A DNA stretch of 64,000 nucleotides from JACVRW01 sp963826165. Its GTDB lineage: Bacteria; Actinomycetota; Thermoleophilia; Solirubrobacterales; Thermoleophilaceae. Of the stretch, positions 51,756-59,890 are shown in pieces. Each line of letters starts with the position of its first letter. The stretch's first letter is position 1. Under the pieces are notes generated by a model. The model was not told where the DNA came from, searched no databases, and was given only the letters and a program-made list of their open reading frames with translations. The translations under genes and the position numbers were made by a program. The stretch is taken from positions 448,957-512,956 of the forward strand of contig CAWGWC010000017.1 of NCBI GenBank assembly GCA_963826165.1, written 5' to 3'.

Positions 51756-51775
51756 CGAGGAGGTCTAACTCCTCG
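51756..51775 (+). promoter_or_regulatory. hairpin covering an AGGAGGT ribosome site
   Basis: CGAGGAG-N6-CTCCTCG forms a seven-base-pair hairpin that would bury the AGGAGGT sequence between dnaE and the small gene after it. It may act as a translation switch or simply be a weak terminator. Confidence 0.35.
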
Positions 51776-51795
51776 ATGCTCTCGCTCGCACCGGT

Positions 51796-51951
51796 GTGGG
51801 CGAGCAGCCGGAGGAACGCACGAAGCGCGACTTCGAGGACGTGGAGATCACCGACATCAAGGTCAACGAGCGCCAGCTGACCGCCACCGTCAAGATCAAC
51901 GGCCAGCGCAACGTGCTCACCAAGATCCGCGATCAATGGCTGTTCGGTTAG
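51796..51951 (+). CDS. small conserved-looking protein after dnaE
   Basis: From GTG 51796 the frame reads VGEQPEERTKRDFEDVEIT, then DIKVNERQLTATVKINGQ and VLTKIRDQWLFG, 51 residues with clear alternating strands. The same frame is protein-like further up (LLDALARTG) but has no start after TAA 51766-51768. The AGGAGGT site and ATG 51776 are in another frame, so the true start is unclear or a base is missing. I do not recognise it. Confidence 0.45.
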   Translation: MGEQPEERTKRDFEDVEITDIKVNERQLTATVKINGQRNVLTKIRDQWLFG

Positions 51952-51966
51952 GCCAGCTCACCTCAC

Positions 51967-53058
51967 CTATGTCGCCGGCGGCACGACGCACAGCTCTGGC
52001 CGGTCGGGGCTGTTCAAACTTCGTCGCAGTGAGATGAACGCCACGGCGCCCACGAGCAGCGGCAGCCAGAAGAGGATCACGCGGTATACGAGTACCGCGG
52101 CGGTCGTGGCCGCAGCGGGGACCCCGTACACGATCAGAGTGCCGATAAGCCCGCCGTCGATTCCTCCGAGGCCGCCGGGCAGCGGCAGCAGCCCACCGAG
52201 CTGCCCGATCAGGTAGCCCATCAAGATCACCGTGATCGGGGGCGAGACGTCGAAGGCCTGGAACGTGGCCCACAGAACGGCGTTGTCGAACGCCCAATAG
52301 CCGAGTGCGCCGGCGATCACGAGCAGATTTCGCGAGCGTACGATCTGTACCGCCTCCGCTGTGCCGCCCACCAGCGCTTTACGCACACTCCTCAGCGCCT
52401 TGCGCAGCCTCCCCGCGTCAGCCGAGACCGGCGCGCCGACGCCGAGCCGCGGCACCACGAGCACCGCTGCTATCACCAGCACGGCACCCGCTGCCGGGGC
52501 TGCCGTCAGCCACAGCGACAGGTCCGGCCCAAGCAGGCCCAGCGCCATGACGGTGCCGAGCACCGCCACGGCGATGAAGTTCACCGAGCTCTTGATGAGG
52601 AAGAAGGCCACCGAGCGGCTCGCGATCCGCTCCGCAGGCATGCCCCCCTCGCTCAGGATCCAGGCGCCCAGGGCGAGCCCCCCGGCCCCGCTGGCAGGCA
52701 CGATCGAGCCCGCCGCCAGCTCTGACAAGCCGATCTCCCAGCTGGTGCGCCACGGCATCCGGGGGCAGAAGATGGGCCGGAACAAGAACACGTAGGACAC
52801 ACACGACAAGGCCTCGAAGACCACCGCCAGGGCCACCCACTCGGGCTGGGCTTCGGTCAACAGGTCGCGGACCTCCCCGAGCCCGGGCGCTAACAGCAGC
52901 ACCAGACCGACCACCGCAAGCGCCGCGACGATCTGGAGCGTGCGCTTCGCGATCCGGCGGGGCTCAAACTCGTCGGGCATCGTGACGCCCGGCGTTCGGT
53001 CGAGGGGCTCGACACGGAAGCGTCGCCCGTCGGCTGTCCTCACCTCATCCAGAGCCAT
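51967..53058 (-). CDS. YbhN/UPF0104-type integral membrane protein (LPG-synthase TM-like)
   Basis: The 363-residue protein has about eight transmembrane helices and the family stretches SYVFLFRPIFCPRMPWRTSW, ELAAGSIVPASGAGGLALG and YLIGQLGGLLPLPGGLGGIDG, which mark lysylphosphatidylglycerol-synthetase TM-like proteins (YbhN, AglD). They are thought to move lipids or polyprenyl-linked sugars across the membrane. ATG 53058 is preferred; TTG 53121 would add 21 residues that are not clearly coding. Confidence 0.85.
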   Translation of the reverse strand: MALDEVRTADGRRFRVEPLDRTPGVTMPDEFEPRRIAKRTLQIVAALAVVGLVLLLAPGLGEVRDLLTEAQPEWVALAVVFEALSCVSYVFLFRPIFCPRMPWRTSWEIGLSELAAGSIVPASGAGGLALGAWILSEGGMPAERIASRSVAFFLIKSSVNFIAVAVLGTVMALGLLGPDLSLWLTAAPAAGAVLVIAAVLVVPRLGVGAPVSADAGRLRKALRSVRKALVGGTAEAVQIVRSRNLLVIAGALGYWAFDNAVLWATFQAFDVSPPITVILMGYLIGQLGGLLPLPGGLGGIDGGLIGTLIVYGVPAAATTAAVLVYRVILFWLPLLVGAVAFISLRRSLNSPDRPELCVVPPAT

Positions 53059-53112
53059 CGAGTCTCGCAGCCCCGGCCGCCGTCGAGCCTCGACTTCGGC
53101 CCGACACGGGTC

Positions 53113-53118
53113 TAGTCT
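53113..53118 (+). promoter_or_regulatory. -10 box of small membrane gene
   Basis: TAGTCT ends ten bases before ATG 53129. Confidence 0.4.
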
Positions 53119-53128
53119 CAACCGCTAG

Positions 53129-53269
53129 ATGCTCTGGGCAATCATCGGGATCGCAGTGGTGGTGCTTGTACTCGTCGTCGTCGTGGTGTGGTCGTCCAGA
53201 ACGACCCCTAACGACGAGGACACACGGGCGCGAGACTCAGTCGGCGCTTCGGGACGAGTGGACCCCTGA
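53129..53269 (+). CDS. small single-span membrane protein
   Basis: The 46-residue protein (MLWAIIGIAVVVLVLVVVVV, then WSSRTTPNDEDTRARDSVGA) has an N-terminal transmembrane helix and a hydrophilic tail. A TAGTCT box lies ten bases upstream. It is shorter than usual gene-calling limits, and I have no family for it. Confidence 0.5.
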   Translation: MLWAIIGIAVVVLVLVVVVVWSSRTTPNDEDTRARDSVGASGRVDP

Positions 53270-53289
53270 CGACGCTAGGTAGGCACTGC

Positions 53290-53295
53290 CATACT
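53290..53295 (+). promoter_or_regulatory. leaderless -10 box of FkbM-like gene
   Basis: CATACT (one mismatch from TANNNT) ends seven bases before GTG 53303. Confidence 0.4.
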
Positions 53296-53302
53296 CGCCG
53301 CC

Positions 53303-54136
53303 GTGGGTGCCCGCGGGCTGATCGTCGATGTCGGGATGCATACCGGCCGCGACGCGGAGTTCTACCTGCGTAAGGGCTTCGAGGTGGTCGCCATCGAAGC
53401 GGACGTCGACCTGGCACGGGCGGCGTCCGAGCGCTTGACCGAGTGGATCGAGTCAGGCCAACTGACGATTCGCGAGGTGGCGATCGCGCCCCACGACGGC
53501 GAGGTTCGCTTCTTCGCCAACCCCGGCCACGACGACTGGGGGACGATCAGCGAGGAGTTGGTGCATCGCAACGAGCGCCACGGCCAGCCCAGCGAGGCGC
53601 GCGTCGTGCCCGCCATGCGCTTCGAGCGGGTGCTAAGGGAGCTCGGGCGGGTCCCGTACTACGTGAAGATCGACATCGAGGGTGCTGACCAGCTGTGCCT
53701 CGACGCGCTGGCCTCGTGCGAGCGTCGGCCCCCGTACGTCTCGGTCGAGACCTCGCTCGACAGCCGTCGAGAGTCCGAGCATCAGTTCACGACCCTGCAC
53801 GACCTCGGCTACGACGCTTTCAAGATTGTTAACCAGAGGCTCAATGCCCACTACACCTGCCCGGACCCGCCGCGCGAAGGGGAGTTCGTGGAGGTGCGCT
53901 TCGACACGCTGATGAGTGGCCCCTTCGGTGAGGAGACGCCCGGGTCGTGGCTGTCGTTCGACAGGGCGTGGCGGCGCTACCGCGCCATCCTGGCCGAGCA
54001 GCGCGTGTTCGGGATCTCCGGCCTGCTGGCGACGACGCCGCTGGCCCGCGTCTACTCGGGTGCGCGCCGACGGCTGCTGGGTGCGCCGGTTGGTTGGTAT
54101 GACCTCCATGCCCGCCACGCCGACGCCGGGCGCTAG
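53303..54136 (+). CDS. FkbM-family methyltransferase
   Basis: The 277-residue protein has IVDVGMHTGRDAEFYLRKGF (SAM motif I of FkbM type), VVAIEADVDLARAASERL and the family's VPYYVKIDIEGADQLCLDAL (KIDIEG motif). FkbM enzymes O-methylate sugars or polyketides. The C-terminal 60 residues after the core (DRAWRRYRAILAEQRV) are not part of the domain. The acceptor is unknown; the neighbouring YbhN-like flippase allows a link to surface glycan or lipid. Confidence 0.87.
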   Translation: MGARGLIVDVGMHTGRDAEFYLRKGFEVVAIEADVDLARAASERLTEWIESGQLTIREVAIAPHDGEVRFFANPGHDDWGTISEELVHRNERHGQPSEARVVPAMRFERVLRELGRVPYYVKIDIEGADQLCLDALASCERRPPYVSVETSLDSRRESEHQFTTLHDLGYDAFKIVNQRLNAHYTCPDPPREGEFVEVRFDTLMSGPFGEETPGSWLSFDRAWRRYRAILAEQRVFGISGLLATTPLARVYSGARRRLLGAPVGWYDLHARHADAGR

Positions 54137-54152
54137 AGCTTCAGGAAGCCAC

Positions 54153-54599
54153 CTACAACAGAATCGCCGCGGCGCCCGCAAGCCACGCGAGCGCCAGCAG
54201 TGTTCCCACGATCCCCAGCACGTGGCCGGCGCCGGCGGCACCTCGCGCGCGGGTGGTCGAGCGTCTCGCCTCGCGCCCAAGGCCCCAGGCGCTCACGGAC
54301 AGGGGGAGCGAGACGATGGAGAGCAGACCGAGCGACATCGCGAACACGCAGATACCGAGCGCGCCCAGCAGAAGAGAGCCCACCGCGGTCCCGACGCCGG
54401 CGGGTCGAGCGGGGGTGAGAGGGCGGTCTCCGGGCAGCCAGCGCAGGGCCCGCCACAGGTCCTGGGAGTAGCGCGCGGCCCAGGCCTCGCCCACCCTCTC
54501 CTCGAACTCCTCGCCGGTCAGCCGTCCGCTCAGCCAGTGGCCGCGCAGGAGCCCGACGGTGTACTCGCGTTCACGATCAGATACGAGCAGCGCGTTCAC
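54153..54599 (-). CDS. DUF1707-domain membrane protein
   Basis: The 148-residue protein begins VSDREREYTVGLLRGHWLSG and RLTGEEFEERVGEAWAA, the SHOCT-like DUF1707 motif of actinobacteria, followed by two regions of transmembrane helices (AVGSLLLGALGICVFAMSLG and VLGIVGTLLALAWLAGAAAI). The domain is often found at the N-terminus of membrane proteins of unknown function. GTG 54599 is used. Confidence 0.85.
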   Translation of the reverse strand: MNALLVSDREREYTVGLLRGHWLSGRLTGEEFEERVGEAWAARYSQDLWRALRWLPGDRPLTPARPAGVGTAVGSLLLGALGICVFAMSLGLLSIVSLPLSVSAWGLGREARRSTTRARGAAGAGHVLGIVGTLLALAWLAGAAAILL

Positions 54600-54642
54600 G
54601 TTGCCACCGCATGGTAGAAGCTCCTTGCGGCCGTCGCAGCAC

Positions 54643-54648
54643 TACACT
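54643..54648 (+). promoter_or_regulatory. leaderless -10 box of Cys-rich gene
   Basis: TACACT ends six bases before GTG 54655. Confidence 0.5.
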
Positions 54649-54654
54649 GGCCGG

Positions 54655-55053
54655 GTGCAACCGCTCCCCGCTCGCCACGCGAACGAGCTCCACGAGTGCC
54701 GGCGCTGCTGCTCATTCTGCGACCGGGTCGTTCATCCCTCGGGCTGCATCGCGTCGGGCTGCCAGTTCCTCTACCTCTACGACGACGAGGCCACGGGCCG
54801 CCGCTTCATGGGCTGCATGCACAAGGTCTTCCGCGGCGAGATCGACCGCGAGCTGTTCGAGCAGGCCGAGCGGTCGCGACAGGGCTTCGGCGGGGTCAAG
54901 ATGACCGGCATGCCACTGCCCCAGTGCCGGGCGAGCGTCGAGCGCGCCTACGACGGCTACTCGGAGGCCTTCGAGTGCGTGAACCCGGAGTTTTTCAACA
55001 AGCCTTCGCTGGATGACGTAGATCCGGCATTTGACTTGCGCGACGAGCTCTAG
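54655..55053 (+). CDS. cysteine-rich protein of unknown function
   Basis: The 132-residue protein has a dense Cys/His cluster (HECRRCCSFCDRVVHPSGC, ASGCQF, MGCMHKVF) and two later Cys (PLPQCRASVE, FECVNPEFF). The spacing suits a metal or Fe-S site but I do not recognise the family. GTG 54655 lies six bases behind a TACACT box, and the sequence is protein-like to its stop. An open frame continuing from nfo covers it on the other strand; only this one looks coding here. Confidence 0.75.
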   Translation: MQPLPARHANELHECRRCCSFCDRVVHPSGCIASGCQFLYLYDDEATGRRFMGCMHKVFRGEIDRELFEQAERSRQGFGGVKMTGMPLPQCRASVERAYDGYSEAFECVNPEFFNKPSLDDVDPAFDLRDEL

Positions 55054-56049
55054 CTCCGCCGTCTCGCACGCTGCAAACCTTCGCGTGGCGGCGTCCTCGG
55101 TCGGCCGCGTGCAGAGCACTGCGGCCTCCCTGCGTCCTGGCCACGCTCGGTTTTCGCGGCGAGACGGCGGAGCTCTGGACTTCTTGCGGCGGGCGCGCGA
55201 GCGCAGCCCGGTGCGGCGCAGCTCCCTCATGCGGTCCACGTCCTCTTTGGCCACGCCCTTGCCCGCCTTGCCGGGGCCCTCGAACAGCACGGGCAGCTTC
55301 TCGAAGCGCGGCTGTGAGAGAAAGGCCGCGCAACCGCGGGGGCCGATCTCGCCATCGCCCGGTGGGGCGTGGCGGTCGCGGTTGGAGCCGAGCGGAGTCT
55401 GCGAGTCGTTCAGGTGAAGGCAGCGCAGCCGGCGCTTGCCCACGGTCTTCAGGCCTCGGTCGAGCACGTCGTCGAGCCCGTCGGCCGTGGTGATGTCGAA
55501 GCCCGAGGCGAGCATGTGGCAGGAGTCGAGGCACAGGCCGATGCGCTTGTCCCCGCCGGAGCGGTCGACGATCTCGCGCAGCTCCTCGAACGAGCGTCCG
55601 ATCGTGTTGCCCGCTCCGGCAGTGTTCTCGAGCAGAAGCCGGCAGCGGTCGGAGTCCCCGAGCGCCTGCTCGAGCATCTTGCCGACCCGGCCGAGGGCCT
55701 CGTCGGCGGGCTCGCCCACGGTCGAGCCCGGGTGCAGCACCACGCCGTCGGCATCGATCGCGTCCCCCATCTGCAGCGCGTGCACGAGCGACGCCCTGGA
55801 CTTGGCGCGCATATCGCGGTCCTTCGTCGCCGGGTTGATGAGGTAGACGGCGTGAATCGTGACCGACTGGATCGGCCCGTCCCGCATCAGCTCGAGAAAC
55901 TCCGCGATGTCGTCGTCCTTCCAACGCGTCGGGCGCCACTGGCGCGGCGACTGGTTGAACACCTGTATCGCGTCGCAGCCCCGCTCCATCCCGCGCTGGT
56001 GCGCCTGCACCAGCCCGCCCGCCGTGGAAACATGAGCGCCGATGAGCAT
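54712..56049 (-). CDS. nfo: endonuclease IV, 3' end unclear
   Basis: The first 280 residues match Nfo: MLIGAHVSTAGGL, IQVFNQSPRQW, IHAVYLINPATKD, VLHPGSTVG, LLENTAGAGNTIG, GLCLDSCHMLASG, CLHLNDSQTPLGSNRDRHAP and GDGEIG, with all zinc-ligand His, Asp and Glu motifs visible. It cuts DNA at abasic sites. After RTGLRSRARRKK (about 55185) the frame has no stop until 54712, running antisense to the Cys-rich gene with sequence that is not protein-like. Probably a stop has been lost or a base is wrong. ATG 56049 overlaps the gltX start head to head. Confidence 0.8.
   Translation of the reverse strand: MLIGAHVSTAGGLVQAHQRGMERGCDAIQVFNQSPRQWRPTRWKDDDIAEFLELMRDGPIQSVTIHAVYLINPATKDRDMRAKSRASLVHALQMGDAIDADGVVLHPGSTVGEPADEALGRVGKMLEQALGDSDRCRLLLENTAGAGNTIGRSFEELREIVDRSGGDKRIGLCLDSCHMLASGFDITTADGLDDVLDRGLKTVGKRRLRCLHLNDSQTPLGSNRDRHAPPGDGEIGPRGCAAFLSQPRFEKLPVLFEGPGKAGKGVAKEDVDRMRELRRTGLRSRARRKKSRAPPSRRENRAWPGRREAAVLCTRPTEDAATRRFAACETAELELVAQVKCRIYVIQRRLVEKLRVHALEGLRVAVVGALDARPALGQWHAGHLDPAEALSRPLGLLEQLAVDLAAEDLVHAAHEAAARGLVVVEVEELAARRDAARGMNDPVAE
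55052..55174. repeat. 16-bp inverted repeat around the nfo 3' region
   Basis: AGCTCCGCCGTCTCGC (55052-55067) and GCGAGACGGCGGAGCT (55159-55174) are exact inverted copies, 91 bases apart. They bracket the stretch between the Cys-rich gene's stop and the end of nfo homology. Their role is unknown. Confidence 0.7.
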
Positions 56050-57307
56050 GAGAGTCCGCTTCGCACCTAGCCCGACAGGCGTGCTGCACATCGGCGGCGC
56101 GAGGACGGCACTGTACAACTGGCTGCTCGCGCGCGGATCGGGTGGCGCGTTCGTGCTGCGCATCGAGGACACCGACCGCGAGCGCTCCACGCCGGAGAAC
56201 GTGGAGCAGATCCTCGATGCCCTGCGCTGGCTCGAGCTCGACTGGGACGAGGGACCCCTGTCCCAGGCGGAACGCCGCCCCGAGCACACGGCGGCCATTC
56301 AGCAGCTGGTGGACGCGGGCGCCGCCTACGAGGACGACGGCGCGATCCGCCTGCGGGTGCCCGATGAGGGGGAGACCGTGGTGCACGACGCCATCCGCGG
56401 CGACATCACCTTCCCGCACTCGGCCATCCAGGACTTCGTGATCCGGCGCTCCGACGGCAGTCCGCTCTACAACCTCGCGGTGGCGGTGGACGATCGCGAC
56501 ATGGAGATCAGCCACGTGGTGCGCGGCGACGATCACATCTCCAACACTCCTCGCCAGGTGATGATCCTGCGCGCACTGGGCGCCGAGCCGCCCCTGTACG
56601 CCCACCTCCCGCTGCTGCACGGCCCCGACGGCAAGAAGCTCTCGAAGCGCCACGGGGCGGCGTCGGTGCAGGAGCTGCGCGACGCCGGCTACCTGCCGGA
56701 GGCCGTGCGCAACTACGTGTCGCTGCTGGGCTGGGGCTACGACGAGTCGACCACCTTCATGACCACCCCCGAGCTGGTGGAGCGCTTCGACCTGGCGCGC
56801 GTCTCGAAGAACCCGGCGGTGTTCGACGAGCAGAAGCTGCGCTGGATGAACGGCCGCTACCTGCGCGAGCTCGACCCCGAGGACCTGCGAGGGCGCCTCG
56901 AGAGCCTCAGCGGCCGGGAGGTGCCGCCGGCGGCGGTGGCGATCTCGCAGGAGAAGATGCAGACGCTCAGCGACTTCTGGCCGCTGGCGGGCTTCCTGCT
57001 CGAGCGGCCGGCGACCTACGACGAGAAGGCGTGGCGCAAGGTGATGTCGGACGGTGCCCCGGAGAGGCTGCGGGCCGCCCGGGACGCGCTGCAGGCGGCG
57101 GAGGAGCCGTTCGGCGTCGAGCACGTGGAGACCGCGCTACGGGAGCTGGTCGACCGCCTGGAGGTGAAGCCCAAGGAGGTGTTTCAGCCGATCCGCGTGG
57201 CCCTGACGGGTACCACCGTGTCGCCCGGGATCTTCGAGTCGGTGGCCGCGCTGGGCCGGAGCGAGACGTTGGCGCGCATCGACGCTGCACTCGAGCACGC
57301 CGAATAG
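56042..57307 (+). CDS. gltX: glutamyl-tRNA synthetase
   Basis: The 421-residue class I enzyme has FAPSPTGVLHIGGARTALYN (HIGH motif as HIGG), LRIEDTDRERSTPEN, the discriminator-side VVRGDDHISNTPRQ and GKKLSKRHGAASV (KMSKS motif). It charges tRNA-Glu and perhaps tRNA-Gln. It is somewhat shorter than the usual 460-490 residues, with a reduced anticodon domain. ATG 56042 and ATG 56048 are both possible; the second overlaps the ATG of the divergent nfo by two bases, so each promoter must lie inside the other gene. Confidence 0.95.
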   Translation: MSMRVRFAPSPTGVLHIGGARTALYNWLLARGSGGAFVLRIEDTDRERSTPENVEQILDALRWLELDWDEGPLSQAERRPEHTAAIQQLVDAGAAYEDDGAIRLRVPDEGETVVHDAIRGDITFPHSAIQDFVIRRSDGSPLYNLAVAVDDRDMEISHVVRGDDHISNTPRQVMILRALGAEPPLYAHLPLLHGPDGKKLSKRHGAASVQELRDAGYLPEAVRNYVSLLGWGYDESTTFMTTPELVERFDLARVSKNPAVFDEQKLRWMNGRYLRELDPEDLRGRLESLSGREVPPAAVAISQEKMQTLSDFWPLAGFLLERPATYDEKAWRKVMSDGAPERLRAARDALQAAEEPFGVEHVETALRELVDRLEVKPKEVFQPIRVALTGTTVSPGIFESVAALGRSETLARIDAALEHAE

Positions 57308-57343
57308 GGCTAAACCTTCGACACCCGGCTGCCGATAGGCAGG

Positions 57344-58429
57344 GTGACAACGCCCATGGAAGCAGCCCTCTCACAATCTCCCGCGCGCCCCAGAAGCGCC
57401 CCTCGTCGACACAACGAGGGCCACGGTCGCCGGCTGACCGCCGCCTTCGAGGCGCTCGAGGCCTTCCCGGCACTGGCCGAGTCGCGCAACCGCGTGCTGC
57501 GGGTGGTGCGCGAGGAGCGTGCCTCCACCGGCGAGGTCGTGGCCGCGGTGGAGTCCGACGTCGCGCTGGTGATCACCGTCCTGCGCATCGCCAACCGCAC
57601 GGCCCAGCGCAAGCGTGGCAAGATCGCCGGCATCCCCGACGCCGTGGAGATCCTCACGCCGGAGGGCGTAGAGACACTCGCCGCGCGCGCCGCCACCTTC
57701 GACTTCTTCGAGCGCACCCCGGGCTGGGACATCATGCCCGAGCGCTTTCGCCTGCACGCCGTGGCCACCCAGGCGGCGGCCGATCGGCTGGCCCGTGAGC
57801 TCGAGTACGACGACCGCGATCCGCTGCTGTGCTCGGCGCTGCTTCACGACATCGGCAAGCTCGTTCTCAGCCACGCCTACCCGGGCTATCCCGGACAGGT
57901 CCACCTCACGGCGCGCACCCCCGAGGAGCGGCTCCACCGCGAGCGCCTCGAGCTGGGTGTCGACCACGCTCTGGTCGGAGGCGTGCTGGCCCGTCGCTGG
58001 GCGCTGCCCAACCGCCTGGCCACCGCCATTGAGCGCCACCACGCCGACGATGCCGAGGGCGAGGCTGCCCTGGTACGCCTGGCCGACATGCTGGCCCACT
58101 ACGGCCACGCCCAGCCGGTCAACCCGAAGGCGCTCCTTCAGGCCGCGCGTGCGGTGGGCATGTCCACCGAGCAGCTGCGCTCGGTCATGTACGAGCTTCC
58201 TCAGGGCAACGGCAACGCCAAGCGCCACGTGGACCCCTGCCCCCTCTCCACGCGGGAGGTCGAGGTGCTCAAGCGCCTGGCCGAGGGCAAGGTCTACAAG
58301 CAGATCGCCCACGAGCTCGAACTGTCGACCAGCACCGTGCGGACTCATCTGCACAACACCTACGCCAAGCTCGGCGCGGTCGACCGCGCCCAGGCCGTGC
58401 TGATCGCCACCGAGCACGGCTGGATCTAG
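57344..58429 (+). CDS. HDOD-domain regulator with LuxR-type C-terminus
   Basis: The 361-residue protein joins an HDOD/HD-like signalling domain (FPALAESRNRVLRVVREE, LITVLRIANRT, CSALLHDIGKLVLSHAYPGY, WALPNRLATAIERHH) to a LuxR/GerE helix-turn-helix (PLSTREVEVLKRLAEGKVYK, STVRTHLHNTYAKLGAVDRA). An HD pair is present in LHDIGK. The combination suggests a transcription regulator with a signal domain. GTG 57344 and ATG 57356 are possible starts. The target is unknown. Confidence 0.85.
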   Translation: MTTPMEAALSQSPARPRSAPRRHNEGHGRRLTAAFEALEAFPALAESRNRVLRVVREERASTGEVVAAVESDVALVITVLRIANRTAQRKRGKIAGIPDAVEILTPEGVETLAARAATFDFFERTPGWDIMPERFRLHAVATQAAADRLARELEYDDRDPLLCSALLHDIGKLVLSHAYPGYPGQVHLTARTPEERLHRERLELGVDHALVGGVLARRWALPNRLATAIERHHADDAEGEAALVRLADMLAHYGHAQPVNPKALLQAARAVGMSTEQLRSVMYELPQGNGNAKRHVDPCPLSTREVEVLKRLAEGKVYKQIAHELELSTSTVRTHLHNTYAKLGAVDRAQAVLIATEHGWI

Positions 58430-58442
58430 AAAGAGCTCCCGC

Positions 58443-59870
58443 TCAGCCGCTCCGCAGCCGGTCGAGGTTGCGGTACTGCAGCTGCATCCGGCGATTGTCA
58501 CGCAGCCGCCCCTCGTTGCGCTCGAGAAACTCCCAGTACCCGCGGGTGAACGGGCAGGCGTCGTCGCCCTCGCGTTTCGCGGGGTCGAAGCGACACTCCT
58601 TACAGAAGTCCGACATGCGGTCGATGTAGCGACCGCTGGCCGCGTACGGCTTGGTCATCATGCGGCCACCGTCGCCGTACGTGGCCATCCCGACCGCGTT
58701 GGGCCCCATCACCCACTCGTAGCCGTCGATGAACGCGTGATGGAACCAGTCGAAGGCCTCGCGGGGCTGCACACCGTGCAGCAGCAGCAGGTTCCCGAAC
58801 ACCATCAGCCGCACGATGTGGTGGGCGTAGGCGGTCTCGCGCAGCCCGGCCACCGAGTCGGCCACGCAGCGCATGTCTGTGTCGCCCGTCCACAGGTAGT
58901 CGGGGAGCCGGCGGCGCGCGTTCAGGGCGTTCATGGAGCGCCAGTCGGCGGCGTGCAGCCAGTACATGCCCCACACGTACTCGCGCCAGCCGATCACCTG
59001 GCGGACGAAGCCCTCGGTGGCGGCGATCGGGGCGTCTCCCTCGCGGTAGGCGCGCTCCGCGGCCTCGGCCACCTCGAGGGGTCCGATCAGGCCCAGGTTG
59101 AGCGACGAGGACAGGTGCGCGTGCCACATGAAGCGCTCGCCGTGGAGCATCGCGTCCTGCCAGCGCCCGAAGTCGGGGAGCCTGTCCTCGATGAAGCGCC
59201 CGAGCGCGCGACGCGCCTGATCGTGGGTGGCCGGCCACAGCCGCGGCCCGTCCTCGCCGAAGCTGTCGAGGCGCATCCGGTCGAGATCGCGGCGGACCGC
59301 GTCGTCGATCTCGTCCTCGCGCGGCTGGTAGGGACGCGGCGCGCGCCGGTCGCGGGGCGGCGGCTCGCGGTTCTCCTGATCGAAGTTCCAGCGCCCCCCC
59401 GCGGGCTCGTCGCCGTCCATGAGCAGGTCGAAGCGCCGGCGCTGCTCGCGGTAGAAGTCCTCCATCACCAGCCGCTTTCGCCCCTCGGCCCACGCGCGGA
59501 AGTCGTCCGGATGGGTGAGGAAGAGGCTGCCGCGCACGAGCTCGACTCGATCCAGACTGCCGAGCGCGCGCCCGCCGGCGCTCGAGGGGTCGAGCAGGCG
59601 CACGCTCTTCGGGCGGGCGCGGCGGATGTGGCGGCGCAGGCCCGCGCCAAGGCTCTTGGCGCGCACGTAGTCCACCTCCACGCCGCGCTCCTCGAGCTCG
59701 GCGGCGAAGTGGCGCATGGCGGAGAGCACCAGGTGGAGCTTCTGCCGGTGCCAGGGGGCGCTGCGCAATCTGGCTTCGGACTCAACGAGCAGCACGCGAT
59801 CGGCGCCGTCGAGGGCGGGATTTCGGTGGCTGAGCTGATCGCCGAGGATCCAGGCGGTTGAGCCGGGCAT
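58443..59870 (-). CDS. FeS-type (6-4)/cryptochrome-like photolyase (PhrB family)
   Basis: The 475-residue protein matches the bacterial FeS-BCP photolyases once called deoxyribodipyrimidine photolyase-related proteins: AWILGDQLSHRNPAL at the N-terminus, RWNFDQENREP, EGFVRQVIGWREYVWGMYWL, and VWVMGPNAVGMATYGDGGRM-like text (EWVMGPNAVGMATYG). Four Cys for the 4Fe-4S cluster are in MRCVAD, FCKECRFDP and DACPFT. It repairs (6-4) photoproducts using FAD and light. It diverges from the molybdopterin oxidoreductase with 20 bases between starts. Confidence 0.92.
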   Translation of the reverse strand: MPGSTAWILGDQLSHRNPALDGADRVLLVESEARLRSAPWHRQKLHLVLSAMRHFAAELEERGVEVDYVRAKSLGAGLRRHIRRARPKSVRLLDPSSAGGRALGSLDRVELVRGSLFLTHPDDFRAWAEGRKRLVMEDFYREQRRRFDLLMDGDEPAGGRWNFDQENREPPPRDRRAPRPYQPREDEIDDAVRRDLDRMRLDSFGEDGPRLWPATHDQARRALGRFIEDRLPDFGRWQDAMLHGERFMWHAHLSSSLNLGLIGPLEVAEAAERAYREGDAPIAATEGFVRQVIGWREYVWGMYWLHAADWRSMNALNARRRLPDYLWTGDTDMRCVADSVAGLRETAYAHHIVRLMVFGNLLLLHGVQPREAFDWFHHAFIDGYEWVMGPNAVGMATYGDGGRMMTKPYAASGRYIDRMSDFCKECRFDPAKREGDDACPFTRGYWEFLERNEGRLRDNRRMQLQYRNLDRLRSG

Positions 59871-59878
59871 GGAAGAGA

Positions 59879-59884
59879 TACGGT
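59879..59884 (+). promoter_or_regulatory. leaderless -10 box of molybdopterin oxidoreductase
   Basis: TACGGT ends six bases before GTG 59891. The minus strand has TATCTC at 59875-59880 in the same place, four bases before the photolyase ATG, so the two promoters overlap. Confidence 0.5.
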
Positions 59885-59890
59885 CAAGCA

